From Liolophura sinensis (lineage: Eukaryota; Mollusca; Polyplacophora; Chitonida; Chitonidae): a stretch of 64,000 nucleotides of DNA. Under the pieces are notes generated by a model, which saw only the letters and a program-made list of their open reading frames with translations, made no database searches and was not told the origin of the DNA. Each line of letters starts with the position of its first letter. Within the stretch, counting starts at the first letter, position 1. The stretch covers positions 9,028,706 to 9,092,705 of the forward strand of contig NC_088296.1 in assembly GCF_032854445.1 (NCBI RefSeq), written 5' to 3'. Shown one piece after another: positions 25,753-39,200 of the stretch. The position numbers were made by a program, and so were the translations under genes.

Positions 25753-26126
25753 TGTGTTAATGCGCTACGCTTAATTAGGCGTGTGCGTGAGCGCTCTAGC
25801 GTAGGTGTTGTATGTTAGCCTCCTGTTTTCATGAAATGTGACAATACTGAGAGAGAGGGTGTTTGTTTAAGTATAAATATATTTATATATATATATTTAA
25901 TACTATTTCTGTATCTGACTTCTCCAGATGTGTATGTAATGCTGTTATGGAGTTTCGCAGGGGAGTTACCTCCCTTGAAATATCGGCCGCCTCGATTAGC
26001 ATCAACATGTACTTGTGGTTAAAACAAGGCTCAGTACTCGAAATTGCTGATAACAACCGATATTTTACAAGGCTATATGATATGAATACCTCGTATATTT
26101 AAACCTACATTCACAAATTAGTTTAA

Positions 26127-27383
26127 ATGGCGACTTTATTCCATGAACTCGTTTGCGCCAAGGTAATAAGTGATATTTCTGGCTATTCTGATCAACAACG
26201 GGCTCACATTTTTAAAGGTAAACTAATAAATATTTAATCTGATCCATTTAAAGGGAAATCTTTAAAATTTTCTTCTAAAATTTAATTTAAGCATTCGGTG
26301 GCGTCTTTAGTCCATGTATAAGTGTTGTGAGGTTAAGTCATTTAGACGTAGGACTCTTGGCGGCATGGATTCGCCGAAAAAGGTCAATGTAAGCACATAG
26401 CAAATTACTTCTGGTAGTCATATGACTTAAAAATTGTTAAGCACGACATTTACACAAAGTCAAATAAAAAATATCGCTCAGCATATTGAAAAGTTGTAGC
26501 TGTCAAGTTGACATTTTTCGATCACATGCCGAACCCTCACGTACGCTTGTTAAAGTTTCAGTAATTCTCCAGAGTGAATTTTGTCAAGTAATATATTTAT
26601 AATTAACATAATAGTATTGCATTTGCCGAATTTAATAACGGAATATTTACGTTCGCAGGCCTAGCGACAGTAGCTATGGTACTTGTAACTATGGTTGGAG
26701 GTGCCGTTTACAACTGTGTAAGACTCTGTGTGTGAGTATAGAACTCCCGTTTGTGAACTAGGCGGTAATCTCGACGGTGGTTTAAGGACAAAGAAAACAC
26801 TACCAATAATGTGTCATATAAAAGAACATTAAACATTGTCGATGAAAACAATTGGATATTTTTAGAATGGTTTTTCAACCCACAAAAATGTAATGGAAAG
26901 TTTGGGTTCTTTTCTGATCTAATTTGTCTCTAATGAGACCAGTCACGTCAAACAAAGTTTTAAAATCTATCTCACATTCATGTAGCCTACTAGATTTCTG
27001 CATTCTAATTGAATATACATGTAAATCTATAAAAGTTTTAAAAGACCGTTTCTTGGTTGGAACAATTTTTTATAAAAATGTATTAAACCATTTTTCCTCA
27101 CAATGCCTAGTGATCTGTCATCTGTTATTTACTTCTTTTTAGTGTATTCTTTAACTTGAAGGGACTACCATACATCTCCCACTACCATGTTTCTGGTGCT
27201 GGTTTGGACAGTTGTACGGAGGGCATGTTTGGTATCATACAGAAAACGTGGAGTTTTTTGTTAGATCAACTAAGCCAACTAATATCAGAGATAAGTATAC
27301 GGTTAAAAGAATGGATTATTCGCGCTGATATTTGTCGATGTGAATGTATAAGATTTACATCTGTTTACGAGATGTCAAGATAA
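26127..27383 (+). CDS. Tentative small membrane protein gene (three exons)
   Basis: Exon 1 is 26127-26217 (ATG, 30 codons plus one base, donor GTAAAC). Exon 2 is 26659-26731 (acceptor TTCGCAG, donor GTGAGT). Exon 3 is 27143-27383 (acceptor TTCTTTTTAG, stop TAA). The frames join to about 134 residues: MATLFHELVCAKVISDISGY, a hydrophobic segment in exon 2 (LATVAMVLVTMVGGAV), then a 79-residue C-terminal part. If the exon 2 donor is not used, a stop at 26733-26735 gives a 55-residue membrane peptide. The family is not recognised. Support comes from splice-phase agreement and from a related exon-1-like sequence at 29624-29710. No expression evidence. Confidence 0.35.
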
Positions 27384-27665
27384 CTGACAAAATACACCAG
27401 CACAGGATAACAGATGAAGTTCCCAAATTACAGTTTAGGAAGTCGACCAACAAAACAATACAAGTAAAATTCTCAACGACCAGTTTCATAAACGAAATTC
27501 GCATCTTTACCATTTGAAAATATACATATATTTCTTTCGTAAAAGACAGTTGCCTATCAGTAGACGTAGTCAAGTTTTGGGCGATGGGGGGAAACCGCGC
27601 TTCCGTAAACCTACAGTGTATGATGAATAAAACTTCACATGAATATTGATTTCATTGATTTATAT

Positions 27666-27673
<8 letters not shown>

Positions 27674-27751
<78 letters not shown>
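27674..27751. repeat. (TA)n microsatellite
   Basis: Uninterrupted TA dinucleotides of about 78 bp, with degenerate TA on both sides. Confidence 0.95.
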
Positions 27752-27755
<4 letters not shown>

Positions 27756-28449
27756 TTCTATATATATGCGCTTTCATTTATATGCACTCATAACCATCAA
27801 AACCACAATTATAAAGGGTTATAGACAGACTGCCAATCTTAAGAAACTTCTAACAAAGGATCGGTTTACTACCGACTTAACAGAAACCAGTTATACAACT
27901 TCTACGTGTGGCGACCAACAATGGAAATGCTGTTAGCATTTAATAACCAGCAGTCATTTTTTTCATATGAGCAATTTTACCTTCCGTATTAACGCTAATA
28001 CGAGCTGTAATTCCAAAAATCTACTGTATGTCTTAATCTTCTCCAATTGTGACAAAATTCATTAAGGACTCGATGAAGGGTACATGGGCAACAAATTAAC
28101 ACGCAAGTTTACAGATTTTACCTGTAATCAAACATGTCGCATTATGCACCCATAATATACACAGCGGACCCAAGTTCCACATAATGCCCTTTCTTTAAAT
28201 TATCGGTGAAATGAAAGTCAAACCAGAGGGATCAAAGAACATCTGCGATAATCTCTCCGAATGGATAATCCTCTGAGCAAGTTGGAACTTTATTATACTA
28301 TATGTAATTTGTAACTAGGACTGATCGCCATGGCTTAAGCTACCTGAGTGTATATATAGCTGGCTCAGGATATATTGAAATGAAAAAAAACCTCTGAAGA
28401 ACCGTCATGATGCGGTGAAACTAGTAAGCTAAATCAACACTTGTATATT

Positions 28450-28451
<2 letters not shown>

Positions 28452-28544
<93 letters not shown>
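28452..28544. repeat. (TA)n microsatellite
   Basis: About 93 bp of pure TA, 0.7 kb from the previous tract. Confidence 0.95.
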
Positions 28545-28547
<3 letters not shown>

Positions 28548-29623
28548 TTACAGGATTACCTGAGATAATGATATTTTCGCGAAGGTTGTAATGAATGATA
28601 TTTAATAAACATAACATATTTTTTCATAATTTATAACAAAAAGGTACTATAAAAAGATGTGGTATATGTCTGGTACATTGTGAATACTCAAAGATATATA
28701 CTAAATTGTAATGGCATGCTTGAATAATGGCTCGTGATATGGTTTATATTGGTAACTAGGCTAGATTGTCTACTTCTGTAAAATAAATTTAAAAAAAAAC
28801 GTGACAAAACTTCACAAAACAACACAGCTTTTGCCACGTTGTTAAGAAACCTCGGCAAGAAGGGTAGGAAATAAGCAAGAAACAAAATATCATCAAATCA
28901 CAACGTAGTATGTAAAAAAATACATTTGACGAAATATGCGAATTGAATTAGATCACAATCGAAATGAATCCAAGAGCGACTCAAAAAACATTTATAGACA
29001 TATTATGTATATATAACAGGAGCAGCTATCGATGCTCATACTAGCAGCAAGCATCGCAAATTTCCATTTGATCGTGATGGTGAAAAACCTGAAGGCAGAA
29101 AATCCGTGTTCAAATCCCGGCCTGGTCCAAGAAATACCTATATCGGTTTTATCAAATAAAGCAAAGGAAACTGTATATATATATGTAGCTGTTACTCAGT
29201 ATGCAATCCACCCATTTCAAGACACTTGATTCTCGCAGTATTTTCACATAAATGGGCCACATACATATCTACATTTCTGTGAGTTTACTCGTGACATACA
29301 AAGCATCATCGGTATATTAAAAATCTGTCACCCGTAGATATGTGCATTTCGCCAGCCCTAGATTAGATGTCCATTCGTTTTGCGTCTAAGCTCTTTTCAT
29401 ACACTTTTAGCTAAAAACATCAGTCATAACATGTGCGTGTTACATCTCTGAGAAAACATCAAACTGAATTTGGTTATGAACATTCTGAAAAAGGACGACA
29501 CACACATTTCCTTTTGAGTATTTTGGCCCGTAGGTTTAAATTTGGTGTCTCCCTTCTACAATCACCACAGTCTGTCGAATCTACCATCTTTCCTTTTCGT
29601 ACATACATACATAAGTTACTTTA

Positions 29624-29713
29624 CATGGCGAATTCATTGCATGAAATGATTTTCGCCAAGGCAATGAGATGTCTTTCAGGATTTAGTCAAGAATGGTCAA
29701 TGCATATGGACCT
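29624..29713 (+). pseudogene. Exon-1-like relic related to 26127-26217
   Basis: Encodes MANSLHEMIFAKAMRCLSGF, similar to MATLFHELVCAKVISDISGY at 26127. The nucleotides around ATGGCGA, CATGAA and CGCCAAGG match well. The position equivalent to the donor reads AGATAAC instead of AGGTAAAC, and no following membrane exon was found. Probably a duplicated, non-functional exon. Confidence 0.4.
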
Positions 29714-30093
29714 ACTGCCAAGATAACGGGGCCTAAAACCTGTGGATCCTCTTTCGCCTTCCTGGTTCAATTTAAAAGATTCCTGTGGCCAAATATTTCC
29801 TCTAGTGTCCTTTAAACCCGCTTGGTGCTTGGGTCTCACCAGTTCTTTGCCACGTGGCGCTGTGTACACAAAACTCATCAAAATACGCGAAATTGACAGA
29901 CATTGTCAAGATAGTAGCAGGAAGAATCAGACGTTTTGCTGTAACATTTACAAACTCACAAACTTTTAAACATGCGTCATTTTAGTCCCAGTTCAATATC
30001 CAAGATCCCCTTTCTTTGACTCCACGGTGTGTGGACCACAGGGTTTCTGCTGACATCTACGTTGTTCCTCATTTCATATCTACAGGCATAAAT

Positions 30094-30286
30094 CTAGGTA
30101 TCATCGAACGATATAACTTCGTCTGTCATAGGATTGGGAACGTATGTGCTGGAATACATATTTTCGCTAAAGGTTGCCCAACTTCTGTCCGTCCTGAAAT
30201 TATCGTACAGCCAGATATCAGGTCTTGGAATGCTGAACAAGCTCTCCTCATAAATAGTTTTGTCATCAGATTCGTTATCTGGCCGC
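30094..30286 (-). CDS. Cytoplasmic tail exon with stop codon
   Basis: The acceptor TTTTTCTTCAG places the exon start at 30286; the stop TAG is at 30094-30096. It adds R then RPDNESDDKTIYEES and ends EVISFDDT. The tail has about 64 residues, is acidic, and has five tyrosines. LYDNF fits both a YxxPhi sorting motif and a pYxN-type SH2 ligand, but such short motifs are common by chance. No polyadenylation signal was assigned. Confidence 0.82.
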
Positions 30287-33200
30287 CTGAAGAAAAACAA
30301 ACAAAAAGCAAACAAACATGTTTAAAGTCAGTCGATTTACTTATTTATTTCACTGGGATTTTTTAAAACCCCCATTCAACAAGATAGCAGCCATTTATAT
30401 GAGTGGAGCAAAGCGCAGTGCCAGACATAAACCACGGACCATGGGCATAATACTAACAAGCTTTCCATGTGGAACCGTATTGCTGGAAGAAAAACTGATC
30501 TTCAACGAACGCTATAAAGCGCAAACGGCCACAAAATCGTCCTTGACGGGCTATTGGCATTAGGTCGGTGGGTTCAGCAAAGTACCCGTTCAAGATCGGA
30601 GTTAAACACTTTTCTCACCTCGTTTGTAGTCTGAGCTATATATCCACAGGGGCATAGGTGATCTGCATCATTTACATTCCAGTATACATACATGTGCCAC
30701 TTTTAACGGTCATAATCTTTGTTTTATAGTTCATTTTCAATTATCCTTAAACTCTGTAACTGGGTTTGTAGCCGTATGTTGTTTTTCGAAACTTTTCTTG
30801 GAAAATATTTGGTTTCTTGAAGTACTTGATGGACCCGGGTACGGAGCGAAATTTTTAACGTTCTGAACAGCGCAGTCTAAATACAAATACGTTTATTTCG
30901 TGTTTTAAGTTAGTCCTGGACAACCCACTGAACATTTATTGTCCGTTGGTCACCAATTTACAACTAAAACAAATACGTTACCTCTTAAAATACATCACCA
31001 CAAGAATTATCGCCCCTGCCAGCACTACAGCGGCGCCTATAGAAGCAGGTACTGCAACCTCTGCAAAAAGAAGACAATGAAAATGACTCGTACGTTGTAT
31101 ACTTCACGCAACCGATGGAAGAACATATGTCCCCGGACATTTGGATACCTGTCACCATAACCTCTTTATTTTTAAAAAAGTTAGCACAGTGATTTTCGGG
31201 AAGTCCAGTCCGCATTTTTGCTGCTATTAGTGTCCAAAATCCGTAAAGGAATTACCACAAATTTATTAAATGGACTATACTCCCACTTTGTCAACCTTGA
31301 CAGCTATTTTAACAATGCATATATATATAATATGTGAGATTGTTGTTCACTGAAATGCAAGCAATTCAGCTATATTCTTAGTAAATATGGACAAGTTGAA
31401 TGCTCAGCGACCAGGCAGTTATTTTTTTCTAAAAATATCGGGTATCACCTCTTTAAACCTTAGTCATATTTGATAGCCAATCAAATTGTAAGTGATAAAA
31501 TCAGGTGAGACAGATTTGCGCGAATGTACATTTAAGTATTTCTCACATGTTTTATTTTCACTAGATTGTATATATACTTAAATGTAGGTTACGTGAATGA
31601 AATTAAAAATATTTTCATTGTGTATTTTAAATGAAGGAATGTTGTTTGTTTGATAAATTGATGTTTAATGTCTCGTTGAATAATTTTTCTTTTATATGAG
31701 AGAGGTCAGGTTTTTGTGCGGAAGAAACTAGAATATCCTGAGCAAAAAAAACAACCTTCACCTTCAACTTTGATTCGTCTTGTCCTTTAATTGTACGCCA
31801 GAAAGAGACAAAATAAGCGTTGTATTTTGTGCTTGTGGTGTATCACAACAACAACAGCAATGCAGACTGGCACGTTCGCAACTCATGGCACTCAACAGCA
31901 ATGTAAGTACAGAAAGGTCAAGCAACCTGCAGATGGTCGTGGGTTTACCACGAGCTCTGCCTGGTTTCTTCACTCCATAATGCTGGCCACCAAAGTATAA
32001 GTGAATTATGTTTTTAAGTAAGACCTAAAAAAATCCAGTCAGATAAGAAAAGTAATGTTCAACACACTAGATAGAAAGCTTATGTCCATGCATACTGAAA
32101 ACCGACATGGTTGATGCTTCAAAGAAAACACAACAAATACGGGCCTAAATGAGCACTCCCATTTTGTTCTCAAGAGCTTAGTAACTGTATAAATGAACAT
32201 TTGGTGTAAAATTTCTAAGAAGTTATTTTAACGACAGTGGAAACTCGAAGTCGCGTCATTGGCATCCCAGGCCCATATTACTAAAATGCTACAAATCATG
32301 TGATGCCAGCGGAAACAGATGCGCTCTCGGGTTTATATATATCACTCCTTCTTGATTGGTTAAAAATGATACCTTGGTAGGGTCTTCCATTTGTTTCAAT
32401 AAGCTCGATTTTACATACTTTAAACTGCAATGTCTTGACAATCTCACATCACAACACTAAAATTTATGTTTTTAAAACTATGTAGAATACTTTATAGATT
32501 TGGTCAGCTATTGTGTTTTTTTCACAACATATCAGCAGATTACACTTACGTGGTGATACTCCAGACGCAGGTGCCCCACCGGCTGTAGTAGTTGGTGGCT
32601 GTGTAATAGTAGTTGGCGCCTGCGTTGAATCAGTTGTTGGCTGGGTCGCTAAAGTTGCTGATTTTGTTGTAGTAGCTGTTCTCTGTGATGTCGTTCTTGT
32701 CGGCTGCAATGATAGTGCCAGAGTTGTCGTTGCCTGTATTGTTGTAGTTTGTGGTTCTGTTGTTGTTTCTTTTGATGCAGATATTGCTTCCTGTGTTGTA
32801 GAAGTTAGTTCCTGTGTTATAGTTGTTTGTTCCTGTCTTGTAGTAGTTTGTGGCTGTGTTGCTGTAGTTGGTGACTGTGTTGTAGTAGTCGGTGGCCGTG
32901 TGGTTGGTTTCTGTGTCGTAGTAGTTGGTGGCCGTGTTGTAGTAGTCAGTGACTGCGTTGTAGTAGTTTGTGGTTTTGTTGTTGTAGTTTGTGGCTGTGA
33001 CGTTGGTTCCTGTGTTGTAATAGTCGGTGGCTGTGTTGTAGTAATTGGTGGCTCTGTGGTTGGCTCCTGTGTTGTAGTAGTTGGTGGCTGTGTGGCTGGT
33101 TCCTGTGTTGTAGTAGTTGGTGGGGGTGTGGTTGGTCCCTGCTCTGTAGTTCTAAGTGGCTGGGTTGTTGGTTCTTGGGTTGTAGTAGTTGGTGGCTGTG

Positions 33201-36200
33201 TTGTTGGTTCCTGTCTTGCAGTAGTTGGTGGCTGTGTTGCAGTAGTCGGTGGCTGATTTGTTGGTGCCTGTATTGTAGTAGTTGGTGGCTGTGTTGTAGT
33301 AGTTGGTGGCTGTGTTGTAGTAGTTGGTGGCTGTGTTGTAGTAATCAGTAGCTGGGATGTTGGTTCCTGTGTTGTAGTAGTTGTTGGCTGTATTGTAGTA
33401 GTCGATGGATGTGTTGTTGGTTCCCTAGTAGTTGAAGGTTGTGTTGTAGTAGATGGTGGCTGTGTTGTAGTAGTCAGTAGCTGGGTTGTTGGTTCCTGTG
33501 TTGTAGAAGTTGGTGGATGTGTTGTAGGAGTTGGTGGCTGTGTTGTTGATTCCCGAGTTATTGTAGTTAATGCTTCTATTGTAGTTGTTGGCGTTTCTGT
33601 TGTAGTTGTTGGTGCTTCTGTTGTGGTTGTTGATGCCTCTGTTGTAGTTGTTGGTACTTCTGTTGTAGTTGCTGGAGGTTCTGTTGTAGTTGTTGGTGCT
33701 TCCGTGGTGGTTGTCGGTGCTTTTGTGGTAGTTGTTGGTGCGTCTGTGGTAGTTGTTAATGCTTCTGTTGTAGTCGTTGGTACTTGTGTTGTAGTTGTTG
33801 TCTCTTCTGTTGTTGTTGCTGGTGCTTCTGTGGTAGTGATTGCTGGTGCTTGTGTGGTGGTTGTTGGTGCTTGTGTGGTAGTTGTTGGTGCTTGTATTGT
33901 AGTTGTTGGTGATTGTGTGGTAGTTGGTGGTGCTTGTGTAGTAGTTGTTGGTGCTTGTGTAGTAGTTGATGGTGCTTGTGTGGTAGTTGTTGGTGCTTGT
34001 GTGGTAGCTGCTCGTGCATCTGTTTTAGTTGTTGGTGCTTCTGTGGTAGTGATTGTTTGTGCTTGTGTGGTGGTTGTTGGTAGATGTATGGTAGTTGTTG
34101 GTGATTGTGTTGTAGTTGTTGGAGATTGTGTGGTAGTTGTTGGTGCTTGTGTGGTAGTTGTAGGTGCCTCTGCTTTTGTTGTTGGTGCCTGTTTGGTGGT
34201 TGTTGGTGTTTCCGCTGTAGTTGTTGATGCTTCTATTGTAGTTGTTTTAGCATCGGTAGTAGTTGTTGGTGCTTCTGTGGTGATTGTTGGTGCCTCTGTT
34301 GTAGTTGTTGGTGCTTCTGTTGTGGTTGTTGGTGCTTCTGTTGTAGTTGTTGGTACTTCTGTTGTAGTTGCTGGAGCTTCTGTTGTAGTTGTTGGTGCTT
34401 CCGTGGTGGTTGTCGGTGCTTTTGTGGTAGGTGTTGGTACTTCTGTTGTAGTTGTTGATGCGTCTGTGGTAGTTGTTAATGCTTCTGTTGTAGTCGTTGG
34501 TACTTGTGTTGTAGTTGTTGTCTCTTCTGTTGTTGTTGTTGGTGCTTCTGTGGTAGTGATTGTTGGTGCTTGTGTGGTGGTTGTTGGTGCTTGTGTGGTA
34601 GTTGTTGGTGCTTGTATTGTAGTTGTTGGTGATTGTGTGGTAGTTGTTGGTGCTTGTGTAGTAGTTGATGGTGCTTGTGTAGTAGTTGATGGTGCTTGTG
34701 TAGTAGTTGTTGGTGCTTGTGTGGTAGCTGCTCGTGCCTCTGTTTTAGTTGTTGGTGCTTCTGTGGTAGTGATTGTTTGTGCTTGTGTGGTGGTTGTTGG
34801 TAGATGTATGGTAGTTGTTGGTGATTGTGTTGTAGTTGTTGGAGATTGTGTGGTAGTTGTTGGTGCTTGAGTAGCAGTTGTAGGTGCCTGTGCTTTTGTT
34901 GTTGGTGCCTGTGTGGTAGTTGTTGGTGTTTCCGCTGTAGTTGTTGATGCTTCTGTTGTAGTTGTTTCAGCATCGGTAGTAGTTGTTGGTGCTTCTGTGC
35001 TGGTTGTTGGTGCTTTTGTAGTGATAGTTTGTGCTTCTGTGGTAGTTATTGGAGTTTTTGTTGTAGTTGGTGGTGTCTCTATTGTAGTTGTTGCCCCTTC
35101 TGTAGTGATTGTTGGTGCTTGTGTGGTTGTTATTGGTTCTGACGTGGTAGTTGTTGGTGCTTGTGTCTTAGTTGTTGGTGCTTGTGTCTTAGTTGTTGGT
35201 GCTTCTGTTGCACTTGTTGGTGCTTCTGTTGTAGTTTTTAGTGCCTCTATGGTAGTTGTTGGTGCTTGTGTGGTAGTTGTTGACGCTTCCGCTATAGTTG
35301 TTGGTGCTTCTGTGGTAGTTGTTGGTGCTTCAGTTGTAGTTGTTGTTTCTTCTGTTGTAGTTGTTGGTGCTTGTGTGCTAGTGATTGTTGGTGCCTGTGT
35401 GGTGGTTGTTGGTGCTTGTGTGGTAGTTGTTGGTGCTTGTGTTGTAGCTGTTGGAGATTGTGTGGTAGTTGTTGGTGCTTCCGTGGTTGATGTTGGTGGT
35501 TCTGTGTTAGTCGTTGGTGCTTCTGTTGTAGTTGTTGGGGATTCTGTTGTTGGTGGTGGTAGTGCTTCTGTTGTAATTGTTGGTGGTTCTGTTGTAGTTG
35601 TTGGCGCTTCTGTTGTTGTTGTTGGTGCTTTTGTGGTGGTTGTTGGTGCCTCTTTGGTAGTTCTTGGTGCTCCTGTTGAAGGTGTTGGTAGATTTGTAGT
35701 GGTTGTTTGTGCTTCTGTGGTAGTTGTTGGTGCTTCTGTTGTAGTTTTTGTCGCTTCTGTGGTGGTTGTTGGTGCTTGTGCGGTTGTTGTTGGTGCTTCT
35801 GTTGTAGTTGTTGGCGCTTCTGTTTCAGTTGTTGGTGTTTCTGTAGTGGTTGTTGGTGGTTCTGTGTTAGTCGTTGGTGCTTCTGGTGTTGGTGGTGGTG
35901 GTGTTTCTGTTGTAATTGTTGGTGGTTCTGTTGTAGTTGTTGGCGCTTCTGTTGTTGTTGGTGGTGTTTTCGAGGTGGTTGTTGGTGCTTCTGTTGTAGT
36001 TGTTGTCTCTTCTGTTGTAGTTGTTGATGCTTGTGTGTTAGTGATTGTTGGTGCTTGTGTGGTGGTTGTTGGTGCTTGTGTGGTAGTTGTTGGTGCTTGT
36101 GTTGTAGCTGTTGGAGATTGTGTGGTAGTTGTTGGTTCTTCTGTGGTTGATGTTGGTGGTTCTGTGGTAGTCGTTGGTGCTTCTGTTGTAGTTGTTGGTG

Positions 36201-39200
36201 CTTCTGTTATTGTTGTTGGTGCTTCTGTTGTAGTTGATGGTGCTTCTGTTGTACTTGTTGATTCTTCTGTTGTAGTTGTTGGCGCTTCTGTTGTTGTTGT
36301 TGGTGTTTTTGTAATGGTTGTTGGTGCCTCTATGGTAGATCTTGGTGCTCCTGTTGAAGGTGTTGGTAGTTTTTTAGTGGTTGTTTGTGCTTCTATGGTA
36401 GTTGTTGGTGCCTCTGTTGTAGTTTTTGTCACTCCTGTGGTGGTTGTTGGTGCTTGTGCGGTTGTTGTTGGTGCTTCTGTTGTAGTTATTGGCGCTTCTG
36501 TTTTAGTTGTTGGTGTTTCTGTAGTGGTTGTTGATGCTTCTGTGGTAGTTGTTGGTGCTTCTGCTGTAGATGTTGGTGCTTTTGCGGTGGTTGTTGGTGC
36601 TTTTGTTGTAGTTGTTGTTACATCTGTGGTTATTGTTGTTGCCTCTGTTGTAGTTGTTGACGTTTCTGTTGTTGTTGTTTCTGGTGTTGTAGATGTTGGT
36701 GTTTCTGTAGTGGTTGTTGGTACTTCTGTAGTTGTTATTTGTGGTTTTGTGGTAGTTGCTATTGCTTCTGTTGTAGTTTTTGGCGCTTCTGTGGTGGTTG
36801 GTGCTTCTGTTGTAGTTGGTGGAGCTTCTGTTGTAGTTGTTGGTGTTTCTGTGGTAGTTGATGGGGCTTCTGTCGTAGTTGTTGGTGCTTCTGTCGTAGT
36901 TGTGGGTGCTTTTGTCGTGGTTAGTGTTTCTGTTGTTGACGTTGTTGTAGTTGGTGCTTCTGTTGTCAGTGTTACGTTGCAGGAATCTAAAGTAAAACGA
37001 AACATTTTTTTGGTTTGGGTAGAGGAGTTGCATTTTGAAATTTCTACAAAGTTAAAGAGTTTTTATTGTATTTTGAAGCAGTGTTCCAATACAATGATAT
37101 AATTGGCTCACAATTCCTTAGGTGAATTAGATGTTTCTATCCGCCCTAAGATCATGCTGTGATCCATAAGATCTTCCTTTCTTTTTTTGTAACGCAAAGA
37201 TGCTCACACGATATTGGTGAGAAAGAAGTGTTCTTCAACGAACGTTAGATTGCTCCAAAGTACACACCAGCTTATTGTGACTGAGGCTACATCAGCAGTG
37301 AGAAAGTGGAGGGGAAGGGGGGGGGGGAGGCGTCAACAATTTTCTCTCCAATTTTCTCTCCAAGCCGTTCCAGCGATTTATAGGCGGACGATCTTAACGA
37401 CTAAGTCAAATTCCACTCCCGTATTTACCTTTTAACAATTAGGTAGTAAACTGTGTTATGTAATGAGGACTTATAAGTAAAATGACCCATGACCATGAAC
37501 CTCGCCAATGCCATAACCATTATTGCGATTTATTTGCAGTTCTTGTTGGGATCGGATAAATAAAAAACAATAGATCCTTTTTTTTGTCTCGATTGGTGTT
37601 TGATCTTTGAATTGTGCCTGACAAATCCTTTGGCATAATATAACACAACAGCTGACAGGGCGAGGGGAAGATTCGAACGTGCGATCTCACAGGTCAAGGG
37701 CCTGATTGTCTGAGAGATTCATACATCAAATGTAAAGAACAAAGCTTCTCACCTAGAGAGTAGGTATTCAATCGACACTCTTCCTTATCGTCAATGGCGG
37801 CCAAAAACTCCTCATTGGTTGCTTCCCGACTTCCAGCCTGACATGCGCAGGCGCCATTCTGGCATATTTTGTCAGCGGATTTATAGCAACTTGCTGTGTT
37901 AGCACAGGAGCTACCCAACACGCCAACGCCTATGGCAGAGCAATGCTGCCGCCCAGGGGCGGCACGAAACCCTCCGTGGCACAAACACCGTCCTGTCTTT
38001 GCGCAAAAGGTGAAGAGACCAACACATCTGCTCACACCAGGACCACAACTATCATTGAAGTACGAGGCTGTTGGCAGAAATTAAAAAAATTCCATTGCAT
38101 TGGACGTAAAGGATACATGAAACGCTTGAATTTTGGACATGTTAAAAAACACAACACTAAAAAATTTCTTCTTTACAAATGCCTTTATACTTAGGCCAGG
38201 GCTGTTTTGGCATTTGCATATATTCCATCAAAAGGGTGGTTTTAAGATGTCTGTACAGAATCTTCACGGTTTATGAGTTATAAAACCATACCAAGGTTAT
38301 CTACTTTCTTCTCTGGATTATGGTGAACTTATGACTGCTTCTCTTTTACATGCTTGCAATTCTTTTCAGTATTCATATAATATTTTTTACGCATTCCTTT
38401 GGCAATTGCCATTTATAAGATGTCATGGAAATTGGTATTATGAAGATAGAGTTGGAGCGCCTTTTCATGACGTAGGGACGGCATGTGAATATCCGACTAT
38501 ATTATTACTGTATATCGGTTTTATTGATTTTGGATTTTCCTCAAATTACTAGGATTGACAAGTGAATTCGAATTCTTTGGTGAACATGGTAATTGACACA
38601 TAAGAGCGAGTGAGCATAATTTGATGGAAATATGACTGACAAACACTTATCGGCCTTACAGGAATGTCACCTTGTCTTACCTCGTACACATTTCGTCGGA
38701 TTACCGCTTGCGGCCACAAATCCTGTATCACAGAGACATATCAGTCCGTCACAATCTCGCTGTTTACACACTCCGTGTTGGGGGCATTCCGTGGAGGCGT
38801 TGCAGGAGGCGTACAGTTGTACCTTACCAGAGCGCAACGGCGTCGTCGCCATCGTGGTAGTTGTTGTAGTCGTTGGTGCTTGTGTTGTACTTGGCGTCGT
38901 GTCTGCTGTAGATGTTGACAATGTCGCAGTCGTTAATGGCCGTGTTGTAGTCACCTGCCCCATCGTTGTCGTTACGGTGTCGGTTGTAGTCGTTGTTGTA
39001 GCCGTCCTTGACACTTGTGTTGTGGTTATCGGTGTCTCTGCTGTAGTCGTTTTTACATCTGTCGTTTTGCCGTTCGCTGTTGTCGTTATTGTTGACAATA
39101 ATGTAGGAGTGTTGACTGTTTCATTGCAATTATCTAGAAGGAATATCATATCAAATTGAGCAAATGATATTGAACAATTATTTTATCAGGTAGTCTGTAC

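Larger units (their letters stand above)
27384..30093. other. Region downstream of the giant gene's stop codon
   Basis: Presumably includes the 3' UTR of the minus-strand gene. The nearest canonical minus-strand AATAAA I noticed is near 28288-28293, too far to assign with confidence. Also holds the two TA tracts and the relic at 29624. Confidence 0.4.

Noticed and set aside
27639-27936. IYIYIY frames at 27639-27936 and 28429-28617
   Set aside because: Translations of (TA)n microsatellites.
33756-34973. Minus-strand HQQLPHKHQQ-type frames and similar ones at 43452-43676
   Set aside because: Out-of-frame readings of the same ACA-ACA-GAA-GCA repeats.
34913-37102. Long plus-strand valine-rich frames (VVVVGASVVVVGA type), also at 32513-33256, 33623-34870 and 41297-43966
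   Set aside because: They are the exact antisense of Thr-codon repeats (ACN read backwards gives NGT, hence Val/Gly-rich frames). The minus strand has matching splice sites, phases and cysteine modules; the plus strand has none.
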